A stretch of DNA of 64,000 nt from Superficieibacter sp. 1612_C1 (lineage in GTDB: Bacteria; Pseudomonadota; Gammaproteobacteria; Enterobacterales; Enterobacteriaceae), in assembly GCF_015234305.1 (NCBI RefSeq), contig NZ_JADGMI010000005.1:434001-498000 (forward strand). Direction: 5' to 3'. Shown piece by piece: positions 1 to 8,220 of this stretch. The notes beneath the pieces are model-generated. The model did not search any database and was not told where the DNA came from. It saw nothing but the letters and a program-made list of their open reading frames with translations. The position numbers were made by a program, and so were the translations under genes. Positions within the stretch are counted from its first letter, which is position 1, and every line of letters starts with the position of its first letter.

Positions 1-160
1 GGGAAGCCAGCGTCGCCAGGCCCGTCAGCGTTATCGCGCCCCAGCCTGCGCTGTGGTGTGCCAGAAGGTAAAGCGCCGTGCCGCCAGTCAGAACGATCAG
101 CAGCGCCAGCGTCGCCAGTAAAACCAGTAAACCTGTTCGAAGAGAGAGTGTTCTTAACAT
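1..160 (-). CDS. Probable methyl-accepting chemotaxis protein, N-terminus only
   Basis: The gene runs off the left edge, so only about 53 N-terminal residues are visible. They begin MLRTLSLRTGLL and continue as a long hydrophobic stretch ending in GGTALYLL. A short basic start followed by a single signal-anchor helix and a GG pair is typical of enterobacterial chemoreceptors of the Tsr/Tar type. The ligand-binding, HAMP and signalling domains are outside the window, so the family call rests only on this anchor. It lies downstream of yjfF on the same strand. In E. coli K-12 the neighbour here is fbp, so this gene is an accessory insertion relative to K-12. Another membrane-anchored sensor is possible. 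Confidence 0.45.
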   Translation of the reverse strand, partial: MLRTLSLRTGLLVLLATLALLIVLTGGTALYLLAHHSAGWGAITLTGLATLAS

Positions 161-163
161 AGT

Positions 164-228
164 TATTTTCCGGTTACAGAGGAGGAATGCATCTATCCAC
201 TGGGGATATCGGCAGTAACCGGAAAATA
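164..228. repeat. 14-bp perfect inverted repeat over the chemoreceptor start
   Basis: The arms are 164-177 (TATTTTCCGGTTAC) and 215-228 (GTAACCGGAAAATA), separated by 37 bases. On the minus strand the arm next to the gene contains GGAAAATAACT just before the ATG at 160, so it includes the likely ribosome binding site. It could be a dyad operator or an RNA structure that hides the site. Only the symmetry is seen directly. Confidence 0.6.
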
Positions 229-254
229 TTTAGATATTTTGCCAAATCAATATG

Positions 255-1256
255 TTACTGATTTGTTGATGTTACGCTAACGCGTGTCACTGGCGAACTT
301 TGCCGGTTTTCCCACAGCACCGTCAGGCCGCGCTGCAAGGCGATAAAAATAAACAACAAAATACCGATAGCGATCTTAGTCCACCAGCTGCTTAACGTGC
401 CGTCGAAGTTAATATAGGTCTGGATCAGCCCCTGGATCGCCACGCCGAACAGCGTCCCCAGCACCGTTCCCACGCCGCCGCTCAGCAGCGTCCCGCCAAT
501 CACCACCGAGGCGATAGCGTCCAGCTCCACGCCGACGCCTGCCAGCGCGTAGCCTGCCTGGGTGTAGAGCGAGAAAACAATCCCGGCAAGCGTTGCCAGC
601 CCGGTGGAGAGCATATAGATGCGGATCGTGGTGCTGCGGGTGGAAATCCCCATCAGGTTGGCGGAAGTGGCGTTGCCGCCAATGGCATAAACCTCATTGC
701 CAAAACGTGTGCGCCGGGCGAGGAAAATGCCGATCACGACTACACCGAGCATCAGCAGGCCCATCGCACTCAACCGCCCGCCGCCGGGAATTTTCCACGC
801 GAGGCTGGACAGCGTATCGTAGATCGGGTGGTTAATCGGAATCGACTCTTCCGAGACCAGATAGCTGACGCCACGCAGAAAGAACATTCCTGCCAGGGTA
901 ATAATAAACGCCGGAATTTTCAGCGCGTCGATCAAAAGCCCCATAAACGCGCCAAATGCGCAGCCCATCGCCAGCACCAGCGGGAACGCCACCAGCGGCG
1001 ACAACCCCCAGAAGCCAATCGCCTTCGCCAGAAAGACGCCGGTAAAGGCGATCACCGAGCCGACGGAGAGATCGATACCGCCGGAGAGGATCACAAAGGT
1101 CATGCCGACGGCAATGATCCCCAGAAAGGCATTATCGGTCAGAATATTGCAGATCACGCGCGTAGAAGCGAAGCCGGGAAACTGGGTCAGGCAATACAGA
1201 TACCCCAGAATAAAGACGCCGAGTGTGATCATCAGCGGCAGGTTACGTTTTATCAT
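255..1256 (-). CDS. yjfF: Galactofuranose ABC transporter permease YjfF
   Basis: Inner-membrane permease of the RbsC/XylH-type sugar importer family, 333 residues, nearly collinear with E. coli YjfF. The family signature GMTFVILSGGIDLSVGS follows the second membrane segment, and about eight to ten hydrophobic segments can be seen. The ATG at 1256 is chosen because AAAGGAGAGG lies just upstream; a GTG two codons earlier is less well placed. The gene overlaps the 3' end of ytfT by 14 bases, so translation is probably coupled. It works with YtfT, YtfR and YtfQ to import galactofuranose. It is the last gene of the operon. Confidence 0.95.
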   Translation of the reverse strand: MIKRNLPLMITLGVFILGYLYCLTQFPGFASTRVICNILTDNAFLGIIAVGMTFVILSGGIDLSVGSVIAFTGVFLAKAIGFWGLSPLVAFPLVLAMGCAFGAFMGLLIDALKIPAFIITLAGMFFLRGVSYLVSEESIPINHPIYDTLSSLAWKIPGGGRLSAMGLLMLGVVVIGIFLARRTRFGNEVYAIGGNATSANLMGISTRSTTIRIYMLSTGLATLAGIVFSLYTQAGYALAGVGVELDAIASVVIGGTLLSGGVGTVLGTLFGVAIQGLIQTYINFDGTLSSWWTKIAIGILLFIFIALQRGLTVLWENRQSSPVTRVSVTSTNQ

Positions 1257-2265
1257 GACCACCTCTCCTTTTTAACAAACTGATAAAGCGTGGCGACTGG
1301 ACAATCAGCACGCACATGACCACCACCGCTTTCACCACCTGATTAAGCTCCGGCGGAAAACCGGAGAGCAGGATCCCGGTGTTCATGCCCTGAATAATCA
1401 ACGCGCCGACCACTGACAGAAACAGGTTAAAACGCCCGCCCATCAGTGAACCGCCGCCGATCACCACCGCCAGGATGGCATCCAGTTCCAGCCACAGCCC
1501 GGCGTTGTTAGCATCGGCACCGCGAATATCTGCCGCCACGATGATCCCGGCAATCGCTGCACAGAGGCCGCTTAACACATAGGCCAGCATCACCACAAGG
1601 CGGGTATTCACCCCGGCGTTTTTCGCCGCGCGGATGTTGATCCCCACCGCTTCGATAAACATGCCGAGCGCCGTTTTGCGGGTAAACAGCCAGAAAATCA
1701 GCAGCGCGGCCAGGGCAATCATCACCGGCGTCGGGAACAACAATAGCGAGCCGCTACCGATCCACGCCAGGTGCGGCGAGTTGAAGGTAACAATCTGCCC
1801 GGAGGTAATCAGCTGCGCCACCCCGCGTCCGGCCACCATCAGAATGAGCGTGGCAACAAAGGGCTGGATCTTGAGGATCGCCACCAGAATACCGTTCCAC
1901 AGCCCGGCCAGTACGCCCGCGCCCAGCGAGGCCAGAATGACCATCGGCAGTGAATGCCCGGCCACGGTCATGGAGGCCGCCGTCGCGCCAGCAATCGCCA
2001 TCACCGCGCCGACCGAAAGGTCAATGCCGCCGGTGGCAATCACCAGCGTCATGCCAATCGCCAGCAGCGCCACCGGAGCGGCGCGGTTAAGAATATCAAT
2101 CGGGCTGCCGAACAGCCGCCCGTCCTGTAAGACTATCTGGAAAAAGTGCGGAGCCACCAGGCTATCAACCACCAGCACCAGCAGCAGGGCAATAATCTGC
2201 GGCATACCCACCGGCCAGGAAAAGCGCCGCTTCGGTGGCGTTGTTTGCGGAAGAGATCGGGACAT
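1243..2265 (-). CDS. ytfT: Galactofuranose ABC transporter permease YtfT
   Basis: Second permease subunit of the importer, 340 residues, with the same GMTLVIATGGIDLSVGA signature as YjfF and several hydrophobic helices. The ATG at 2265 is preferred over an in-frame ATG ten codons earlier. It gives the E. coli-like start MSRSLPQTTPPKRRF and has AAGGAGA about eight bases upstream. It sits 13 bases after ytfR and overlaps yjfF. With YjfF it should form the membrane channel energised by YtfR. Confidence 0.95.
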   Translation of the reverse strand: MSRSLPQTTPPKRRFSWPVGMPQIIALLLVLVVDSLVAPHFFQIVLQDGRLFGSPIDILNRAAPVALLAIGMTLVIATGGIDLSVGAVMAIAGATAASMTVAGHSLPMVILASLGAGVLAGLWNGILVAILKIQPFVATLILMVAGRGVAQLITSGQIVTFNSPHLAWIGSGSLLLFPTPVMIALAALLIFWLFTRKTALGMFIEAVGINIRAAKNAGVNTRLVVMLAYVLSGLCAAIAGIIVAADIRGADANNAGLWLELDAILAVVIGGGSLMGGRFNLFLSVVGALIIQGMNTGILLSGFPPELNQVVKAVVVMCVLIVQSPRFISLLKRRGGHDKT

Positions 2266-2278
2266 CACGGGGTTCTCC

Positions 2279-3775
2279 TTATGCCGCAATGGCATTCATA
2301 ATCGCCGGAACGGAAAGCTGATCCAGCGGGATCTCCGCCACCTGCTTGCGATCGCGCATAATAATCACCCGGTCGGCATAGCCCACTAACTCTTCCAGTT
2401 CAGAAGAGATAACCAGCAGTGCCAGCCCGTCGGCGCACAGGGTTTCGATCAGGCGAATAATTTCGGCGTGCGCACCGACGTCGATGCCGCGCGTCGGCTC
2501 ATCGAGGATCAGGAACTGCGGGCGGGTCAGCAGCCAGCGCGACAGCAACACTTTTTGCTGATTGCCGCCGGAGAGAAACTCAATCGGCTGCTCAGCGCTC
2601 GGCGTGCGAATGCCCAGTTGACGGATAAAGCGCTCGGCAATTTCATTTTGCTCGCGGCGAGAAATAGGCCGCAGCCAACCGCGCTGGGCCTGAAGCGCGA
2701 GGATGATATTTTCTCGCACCGAGGCGGCGGCAATAATGCCGTCGGTTTTCCGGTCTTCCGGGCAGAAGCCAATCCCCAGACAGGAGGCCTGATGCGGCGA
2801 GCGCAGGGTTTGCGGCTTGCCTTTAATCATTGCGCTGCCGCTGTCGGCAGGCTTAATGCCGAAAATGACCTCCGCCGTTTCGGTGCGTCCCGATCCCAGC
2901 AGCCCGGCAAGACCCACAATCTCTCCCGGCCGGACCTCCAGATCGAACGGATTAATGACCCCTTTTTTGCCAAAATCTTTAAACGCGGCGACCGGTTTTT
3001 CGCTCAACAGCGTGCGCCCGGCGCGCTGGAGGGCGTTGTTATCCAGTTCGCGTCCCAGCATCATTTTTACCAGCTCAATCTGCGGTAGCTCGCGCGTCTC
3101 ACGGCAGCCGACAAAGCCACCGTTACGCAGAACGGTGATCCGATCGCTGACCTCATACACCTGATCGAGAAAGTGGGTGACAAACACCAGGCTGACACCG
3201 CGATCGCGAAGCTGGCGCATCAGGGTGAAAAGCATCTCGACTTCCTGGGTGTCGAGACTGGCGGTGGGCTCGTCGAGGATCAGCACTTTCGCCGAAAGAT
3301 CGATAGCGCGGCAGATCGCCACGATCTGCTGCATCGCGACCGAAAAACGGTTGAGCGGCTCGCGCACGTCGAGCGAAAAGCCGTAGGACGCCATCAGATC
3401 AGTCGCCCGACGCTCCATCTCTTTGCGGCGCAGAAAGCCAAAACGCCTGGGTTCACGGCCAATAAACAAGTTATCCGCCACCGACATATTGGGCAGCAGG
3501 TTAACTTCCTGATAGACGGTACCGATGCCGAGCTGTTGCGCATGGGCGGTGTTTTTCGGGGAAATTGTTGTGCCATCCAGCCAGATGGTGCCGCGATCGG
3601 CATGGTAGACGCCGGTCAGCGCTTTAATCAGCGTCGATTTTCCGGCACCGTTTTCGCCAAGCAGCGCCATGATTTCACCGCGACGCAGGCTGAAGTCGAC
3701 GTTGTCCAGCGCTTTAACGCCGGGGAAGAATTTACTCAGCCCTTCGGTGCGCAGGATGTCCTGGTCTGTGTGCAT
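2279..3775 (-). CDS. ytfR: Galactofuranose ABC transporter ATP-binding protein YtfR
   Basis: Double-domain sugar ATPase of the RbsA/MglA type, 498 residues (E. coli YtfR is 500). Domain 1 has Walker A GENGAGKST and Walker B LILDEPTASLD, with a weakened signature (FSVAMQQ). Domain 2 has a degenerate P-loop (GLLGSGRTE), a canonical LSGGNQQ signature and LILDEPTRGID. This asymmetry between the halves is normal for the family. It is cytoplasmic and drives the YtfT/YjfF permeases. The 153-base gap from ytfQ holds a pair of strong palindromes, which may set different mRNA levels for the binding protein and the ATPase. Confidence 0.95.
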   Translation of the reverse strand: MHTDQDILRTEGLSKFFPGVKALDNVDFSLRRGEIMALLGENGAGKSTLIKALTGVYHADRGTIWLDGTTISPKNTAHAQQLGIGTVYQEVNLLPNMSVADNLFIGREPRRFGFLRRKEMERRATDLMASYGFSLDVREPLNRFSVAMQQIVAICRAIDLSAKVLILDEPTASLDTQEVEMLFTLMRQLRDRGVSLVFVTHFLDQVYEVSDRITVLRNGGFVGCRETRELPQIELVKMMLGRELDNNALQRAGRTLLSEKPVAAFKDFGKKGVINPFDLEVRPGEIVGLAGLLGSGRTETAEVIFGIKPADSGSAMIKGKPQTLRSPHQASCLGIGFCPEDRKTDGIIAAASVRENIILALQAQRGWLRPISRREQNEIAERFIRQLGIRTPSAEQPIEFLSGGNQQKVLLSRWLLTRPQFLILDEPTRGIDVGAHAEIIRLIETLCADGLALLVISSELEELVGYADRVIIMRDRKQVAEIPLDQLSVPAIMNAIAA

Positions 3776-3796
3776 AATGTCTCCTCTACCCTTTGC

Positions 3797-3927
3797 CCCT
3801 CACCCTCTCCCTCAGGGAGAGGGGACGATATGGCGCGCGGGGTTATGCCCTGTCCACAGGACAGGTAAGGCGTCAAATGTGGCAGGTTTCCCTCCCTCTC
3901 CCTCAGGGAGAGGGCCGGGGTGAGGGG
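3797..3927. repeat. Head-to-head palindromes between ytfQ and ytfR
   Basis: Two copies of the same palindrome occur at 3803-3823 and 3894-3914 (CCCTCTCCCT, one base, AGGGAGAGGG). The outer flanks CCCCTCACC (3797) and GGTGAGGGG (3919) are also complementary, so the whole block can fold into one large structure or two hairpins. This resembles a bacterial interspersed mosaic element in an intercistronic position. There is no T-run, so it looks more like an RNA-stabilising or processing element than a terminator. Confidence 0.7.
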
Positions 3928-3928
3928 T

Positions 3929-4885
3929 TTAGTACCCCATATTTTTCTTCTTCTCTAACTCTTCTTTCGCCGTATCCGGCAGGTAAAGCGTCGATTTGGT
4001 GATGGTCAGCTTCTCAGGCTGGGTGCCGTCTTTTTTGAATTTCTCCAGCGCATCAAACGCCGGACCGGCCATATTTGGCGTCAGTTCCACGCTGGCGTTG
4101 GCCTCGCCGTCCATCATGGCTTTATAAATATCCGGTACGCCGTCGATTGAGCCGGTGAGGATATCTTTGCCCGGCTTCAGACCCGCCTCTTTGATGGCCT
4201 GGATAGCACCGATCGCCATATCGTCGTTATGGGCATAAACCATGCAGATGTTTTTGCCGTTGTTTTCCGCTTTGATAAAGCTCTCCATGACTTCTTTCCC
4301 TTTACTGCGGGTAAAGTCGCCGGACTGCGAGCGGATGATTTTAATATTCGACGCTTTAGAGATGGCTTCCGCGAACCCTTTTTTACGGTCGATAGCCACG
4401 CTGGCACCGACCGTGCCTTGCAGTTCGACGACATTACACGGCTTGCCCGCCACGGTTTTCACCAGCCAGTCGCCGATCAGGCGGCCTTCCAGTACGTTGT
4501 CGGCAGTCACGGTGGTCATGTAGAGAGATTTATCTTTTACGTCGATAGAGCGGTCGAGCAGGATCACCGGGATCTCGGCGTCTTTCGCCTCTTTCAGCAC
4601 CGGCTCCCAGCCCGTAGCAACGACCGGCGCGATAAAGATGGCGTCAACGCCCTGGGCGATGAAAGAGCGGACGGCTTTGATTTGGTTTTCCTGTTTTTGC
4701 TGACCATCAGCAATCTTCAGAGTGATACCGCGTTTTTCAGCCTCGCTTTTCGCAACGCTGGTTTCAGCGGCGCGCCAGCCAGATTCAGAACCGACCTGAG
4801 AAAAACCGACGGTGAGGGGGGCGGCCATTGCCATAGACGACATGGCTGCCGAAACTGCTGTGACTAAAAGTAAGCGCTTCCACAT
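3929..4885 (-). CDS. ytfQ: Galactofuranose-binding periplasmic protein YtfQ
   Basis: Periplasmic sugar-binding protein of the LacI/RbsB fold, 318 residues, same length and C-terminus (EELEKKKNMGY) as E. coli YtfQ. A signal peptide covers residues 1-21, with a likely cut after AMA. The mature part begins APLTVGFSQVGSESGW and includes the binding-lobe motif GSIDGVPDIYKAM. It is the first gene of ytfQRT-yjfF and delivers galactofuranose to the permease. The 402-base gap shared with ppa carries CRP-like and GalR-like sites, suggesting catabolite and galactose control. Confidence 0.96.
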   Translation of the reverse strand: MWKRLLLVTAVSAAMSSMAMAAPLTVGFSQVGSESGWRAAETSVAKSEAEKRGITLKIADGQQKQENQIKAVRSFIAQGVDAIFIAPVVATGWEPVLKEAKDAEIPVILLDRSIDVKDKSLYMTTVTADNVLEGRLIGDWLVKTVAGKPCNVVELQGTVGASVAIDRKKGFAEAISKASNIKIIRSQSGDFTRSKGKEVMESFIKAENNGKNICMVYAHNDDMAIGAIQAIKEAGLKPGKDILTGSIDGVPDIYKAMMDGEANASVELTPNMAGPAFDALEKFKKDGTQPEKLTITKSTLYLPDTAKEELEKKKNMGY

Positions 4886-4958
4886 AAGAGCGTCCTCGTA
4901 GGGTTATTGTTAGTAAAAAGTCACCTGCGCTTGAACTATAGACAAACCGGCATGTAAC

Positions 4959-4980
4959 AAAATGAGTTACATCACACTTC
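4959..4980 (-). promoter_or_regulatory. CRP-like site upstream of ytfQ
   Basis: Read on the minus strand the core is TGTGA, six bases (TGTAAC), TCATT. It matches the first CRP half-site perfectly and the second in three of five bases. It lies about 75-95 bases before the ytfQ start. Assigned by pattern only. Confidence 0.45.
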
Positions 4981-5108
4981 AGAAAAAAGAACACTTCATT
5001 AACAAGGGCCTTTGGCGTCAGGGCCGGAAAGGCGGGGCATGGCGGGGTATAGCGGCAGCGATAAAATTGAATAAATTTCAGCCAGTTATTATGCATGGAG
5101 CACGCTTT

Positions 5109-5122
5109 TGTAACCGGTTACA
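5109..5122. promoter_or_regulatory. GalR/LacI-family operator-like palindrome
   Basis: TGTAACCGGTTACA is a perfect 14-bp palindrome with the central CG and the TGTAA arms typical of GalR/GalS-type operators. It sits in the ppa-ytfQ divergent region, about 225 bases before ytfQ and 165 before ppa. A galactose-responsive repressor would fit a galactofuranose importer, but the regulator is inferred. Confidence 0.5.
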
Positions 5123-5241
5123 CAAACTTATTCAGTAAGTGGCTGACTTTATGGATTTTCCTGTCATGAAAAGGACGTCAAAGCATGTTCTGAAAAAAGA
5201 GGGGCGAGAAAAAGAGGTCAAGACATTCCGTGCCAGTTGGC

Positions 5242-5247
5242 TATAAT
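5242..5247 (+). promoter_or_regulatory. Probable ppa -10 element
   Basis: A perfect TATAAT lies 40 bases before the ppa ATG. No strong -35 is seen at the usual distance. The remainder of the 4886-5287 gap holds the CRP-like and GalR-like sites and no credible gene. Confidence 0.5.
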
Positions 5248-5287
5248 ACCGGGCACTTGTTTGCCATACATTTTAAAGGAAACAGAC

Positions 5288-5815
5288 ATGAGCTTACTCA
5301 ACGTCCCGGCCGGTAAAGATCTGCCGGAAGATATCTACGTTGTTATTGAGATCCCGGCGAACGCGGATCCGATCAAATACGAAGTCGACAAAGAGAGCGG
5401 CGCACTTTTCGTTGACCGTTTCATGTCCACCGCGATGTTCTATCCGTGCAACTACGGTTACATCAACCACACCCTTTCTCTGGACGGTGACCCGGTTGAC
5501 GTTCTGGTCCCGACCCCGTACCCGCTGGAACCAGGTTCAGTCATTCGCTGCCGTCCGGTTGGCGTGCTGAAAATGACCGACGAGTCTGGCGAAGATGCCA
5601 AACTGGTTGCGGTTCCGCACACCAAGCTGAGCAAAGAGTACGATCATATTAAAGATGTGAACGACCTGCCGGAACTGCTGAAAGCGCAGATCACCCACTT
5701 CTTCGAGCACTATAAAGATCTCGAAAAAGGCAAATGGGTTAAAGTTGACGGCTGGGACAATGCCGAAGCGGCAAAAGCAGAAATCATTGCCTCGTTTGAG
5801 CGCGCGAAGAAGTAA
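5288..5815 (+). CDS. ppa: Inorganic pyrophosphatase
   Basis: Cytoplasmic Mg-dependent enzyme that hydrolyses pyrophosphate and so drives biosynthetic reactions forward. It has 175 residues, the usual family I length. The metal-binding signature is visible as DGDPVDVLV, together with NYGYINHT and the EYDHIKDV stretch. The start at 5288 gives [15 protein letters not shown] as in E. coli and has AAAGGA at the right distance; an upstream in-frame ATG is not supported. It is divergent from ytfQ, as in K-12. The gene ends in a strong terminator, after which the K-12 gene order breaks. Confidence 0.97.
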   Translation: MSLLNVPAGKDLPEDIYVVIEIPANADPIKYEVDKESGALFVDRFMSTAMFYPCNYGYINHTLSLDGDPVDVLVPTPYPLEPGSVIRCRPVGVLKMTDESGEDAKLVAVPHTKLSKEYDHIKDVNDLPELLKAQITHFFEHYKDLEKGKWVKVDGWDNAEAAKAEIIASFERAKK

Positions 5816-5845
5816 TTTTTAGCGTTAATACTGGCTTTATAATTT

Positions 5846-5877
5846 AAAGAACCCCATATTGTTGGGGTTCTTTTTAT
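5846..5877 (+). terminator. Rho-independent terminator of ppa
   Basis: Stem AAAGAACCCC (5846-5855) pairs with GGGGTTCTTT (5864-5873) around an 8-base loop and runs into a T-rich tail. It is 30 bases after the ppa stop. The A-rich 5' side may let it also serve the opposing small genes. Confidence 0.9.
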
Positions 5878-5890
5878 ATGAGATGTAGTC

Positions 5891-6172
5891 TTATAATATT
5901 AATTTCAGATCAGAATGCGCTACAAAAAAAGCTTCCTGCTCCTTATCCTCGATTAATACATTTTCTCCTGAAGGTATTTTGGTTCTTGAAATTTTTACTC
6001 CAGAACCGCAAGATTCACACCACACTATTTTCCACCCAATATCCTTATCGTTAAACCCCATGTATTGATAAGACAGCCCTTTAGAATTACAAACTGGACA
6101 GCATGAAGACGAGTATAGGTTATCGCATTTGGGTAGTTGCTTTAACCATTCAAGATAAGTTATTTCTTTCAT
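5891..6172 (-). CDS. Unrecognised small protein with a zinc-ribbon-like Cys pattern
   Basis: 93 residues. Two cysteine pairs, CPVC near residue 26 and CESCG near residue 52, are spaced like a small zinc ribbon, with an aromatic GWKIVWCESC segment between them. I do not recognise the family. The DNA is clearly more AT-rich than the flanking core genes, which suggests acquisition. An AGAGAG before the ATG is only a weak ribosome binding site. It lies in the ppa-yhcC junction with a second small gene upstream on the same strand. Small cytosolic immunity or regulatory proteins can look like this, but no function is claimed. Confidence 0.5.
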   Translation of the reverse strand: MKEITYLEWLKQLPKCDNLYSSSCCPVCNSKGLSYQYMGFNDKDIGWKIVWCESCGSGVKISRTKIPSGENVLIEDKEQEAFFVAHSDLKLIL

Positions 6173-6290
6173 TTATTTATATCTCTCTAATTTTCCACTC
6201 CACATCGCTATTTTTAAAGATAATATACTGGTAAGAAAGATAAACGAATTTATTAATTGGCCTTCCTTTATCTTGGAGCTATTTAGCTAA

Positions 6291-6530
6291 CTAATGGCTA
6301 TTTACATATTCATAGCCTTTAGAGGTAACGTTATAATCTGGCTGAGTCGAACCCTCTATAGAAATGATGTCAACCAAGCCCTGACTGGCTAAGTTATTAA
6401 CAATTCTAACCACATTGCCAAAGCCCGGAACATCCCTTACGGAAAGCACCCGGTCAAGAAGATAGCAATTCCAGTCTCGGCCTTTTTCAGCCATAACTTT
6501 TAATACGTTAAGTTCAATTTCATTAATCAT
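6291..6530 (-). CDS. Unrecognised small protein, winged-helix-like
   Basis: 79 residues. The pattern NEIELNVLKVMAEKG, then NVVRIVNNLASQGLVDI, then a short beta-like stretch ending TSKGYEYV, resembles a small winged-helix domain: a recognition-helix-like segment followed by a wing and a C-terminal TxxGxxY. No family was identified. It is AT-rich like its neighbour and on the same strand, 118 bases upstream of it. No convincing Shine-Dalgarno precedes the ATG. It may be a remnant of a larger acquired segment. Confidence 0.45.
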   Translation of the reverse strand: MINEIELNVLKVMAEKGRDWNCYLLDRVLSVRDVPGFGNVVRIVNNLASQGLVDIISIEGSTQPDYNVTSKGYEYVNSH

Positions 6531-6588
6531 TTTTTATCGCATCCGGGAGGTATAAATAGAACGTTAAAATAGATAGCCTGATTGCAGC

Positions 6589-7545
6589 TTACTTATATTT
6601 AAGCCCTGATGCGCTGTCATGCGGAAGGCTCATCCACGGCCGCCCCAGCGCGCTGCCCTGTACGCCATATTCATTCAGGTACTTATCCAGTTCGACCATC
6701 CCCGTCCAGCGGTTTTCGCACCATAGCGGGGCCAGCAATGTCGGACGACGGGCGCTGGCGGAGATGCGATGGAAAATCACCTCCGGCGGCGTGTGGCGGA
6801 TCATCTCGCCTGCCGTCACCGTGTAGTCTTCCAGCGCAATGCCATTCAGCCGGCCCGCTTCCCACGCTTTCGCCATGATGCTGCCTTTCACGATGTGCAG
6901 CGGGTGAAGCTTGATGCCGTCAACGCCGGTTTCAACCACCCGCTCCAGCGTTTGCAGACATTCGCCCTGCCCTTCGCCCGGCAGGCCGACAATCAGATGC
7001 GCGCAGACATTGAGGCCGCGCTCGCGCGCCAGGCGAGTGGTTTGTTGATAACAGGCGAAATCATGTCCACGGTTAATACGATGCAGGGTTTTATCCTGCG
7101 CGCTCTGCAACCCCAGTTCCAGCCAGATTTCATAGCCCTGCTCTTTATAGTCGCTCAGCAGATCGAGCACCGCTTCCGGCACGCAGTCCGGGCGCGTGCC
7201 AACGCATAGCCCAACAATGCTGGCCTGACTCACCGCCTGCTGATACATCGACCGCAGTACCTGCACCTCGGCAAACGTGCTGGTATAAGCCTGAAAGTAA
7301 GCCAGATAGCGTTTAGCGCGATTCACCAGCATGCCCTGATGGGCGAGCTGTTCGGCAATCGAGCGATACTGCTGCGCTTCGTCGGCAAATGAGGCGACAT
7401 TACAGAAGGTGCAGCCGCCACGCCCGATGGTGCCGTCGCGATTCGGGCAGCTAAAACCGCCGTGCAGCGCCAGCTTATGAACTTTTTCGCCATAGCGACG
7501 CGCAAGATCGCCGCCAAACATATTGACTAATTTTTGTAACTGCAT
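6589..7545 (-). CDS. yhcC: Radical SAM protein YhcC
   Basis: 318 residues, start MQLQKLVNMFGGDL as in E. coli YhcC. The radical-SAM cysteine cluster is visible near residue 39 as CPNRDGTIGRGGCTFC (a long-spaced CxxxxxxxxxCxxC form), which binds a 4Fe-4S cluster and SAM. LIVGLPGEGQ and GIKLHPLHIVKGS fit the TIM-barrel core of the TIGR01212 family. The substrate is not established. The protein follows its E. coli homologue to GRPWM and then ends with about a dozen unrelated residues, so its stop codon may come from DNA at the gene-order breakpoint. Its usual downstream neighbour arcB is absent. Confidence 0.93.
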   Translation of the reverse strand: MQLQKLVNMFGGDLARRYGEKVHKLALHGGFSCPNRDGTIGRGGCTFCNVASFADEAQQYRSIAEQLAHQGMLVNRAKRYLAYFQAYTSTFAEVQVLRSMYQQAVSQASIVGLCVGTRPDCVPEAVLDLLSDYKEQGYEIWLELGLQSAQDKTLHRINRGHDFACYQQTTRLARERGLNVCAHLIVGLPGEGQGECLQTLERVVETGVDGIKLHPLHIVKGSIMAKAWEAGRLNGIALEDYTVTAGEMIRHTPPEVIFHRISASARRPTLLAPLWCENRWTGMVELDKYLNEYGVQGSALGRPWMSLPHDSASGLKYK

Positions 7546-8220
7546 AATCTGATAGACCGCCCTGATGAATGGGCCAAAGCCTGCCACTTTTAGCCGCTGT
7601 CGGCGATGACCTGGATCAATCGCCCGGGACGGCTTTTATCTATTGAATAATCAGTCACAATTACTGCTATTTCATGCACGCTTCCGGTAATGACTTTTGC
7701 TTATAGTGAGCAGAAATATTTCATTTATTACGTCAGCGTTTAAAAACAGTGCGATCACGCAATGCCTTTCGATTTATGCAGCATAAAATGCTGACCTCAC
7801 GCTAATAATAAGCAAAATAGATTTGCAGCGTGCTTCTCTGATAGTGAGACAGATCACACTCTTCCGCCCTCTAATATCGCGTTTAATGCCGTTTTATAAA
7901 GTTTATTTTTAAGTAATTTCAAACAATTAGCACGCGTTTAGCACATTTTTGCATAAATAAGAATGTCATTTGACCTGTGTACCAATTCCCGATAACTTGG
8001 AAATCCGCTGGAAGCTTTCTGGATGAGCCGCTGGCTCATCATATTTATGCAGTAATTGAGATTCCCTCTTAAGCAAGTCCTCAACACTTGTGTGACCTAC
8101 GCGAAATGGATATTTAAAGAGGGCGAATGCGAGGCAGGTCAGCCCCGTCGCCATGCTCTTTCTGTGCCCGTGCGCCGCAGTCAGGAGGGTCTCCCGTAGA
8201 GCCTGGGGAGGTTCACTGAT
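7546..8220 (+). promoter_or_regulatory. gltBD control region with a CRP-like site
   Basis: This 675-base gap between divergent yhcC and gltB contains no credible gene; its only long reading frame is antisense and overlaps gltB. The left 350 bases are AT-rich, as expected for the Lrp- and IHF-controlled gltBDF promoter known in E. coli. A CRP-like site lies at 7843-7858 (GTGA, GACAGA, TCACA). A TTTGCATAAATAAGAATG stretch near 7949 loosely resembles an ArgR box. A long leader appears to precede the gltB ATG, with GGGGAGG upstream of it. Confidence 0.55.
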
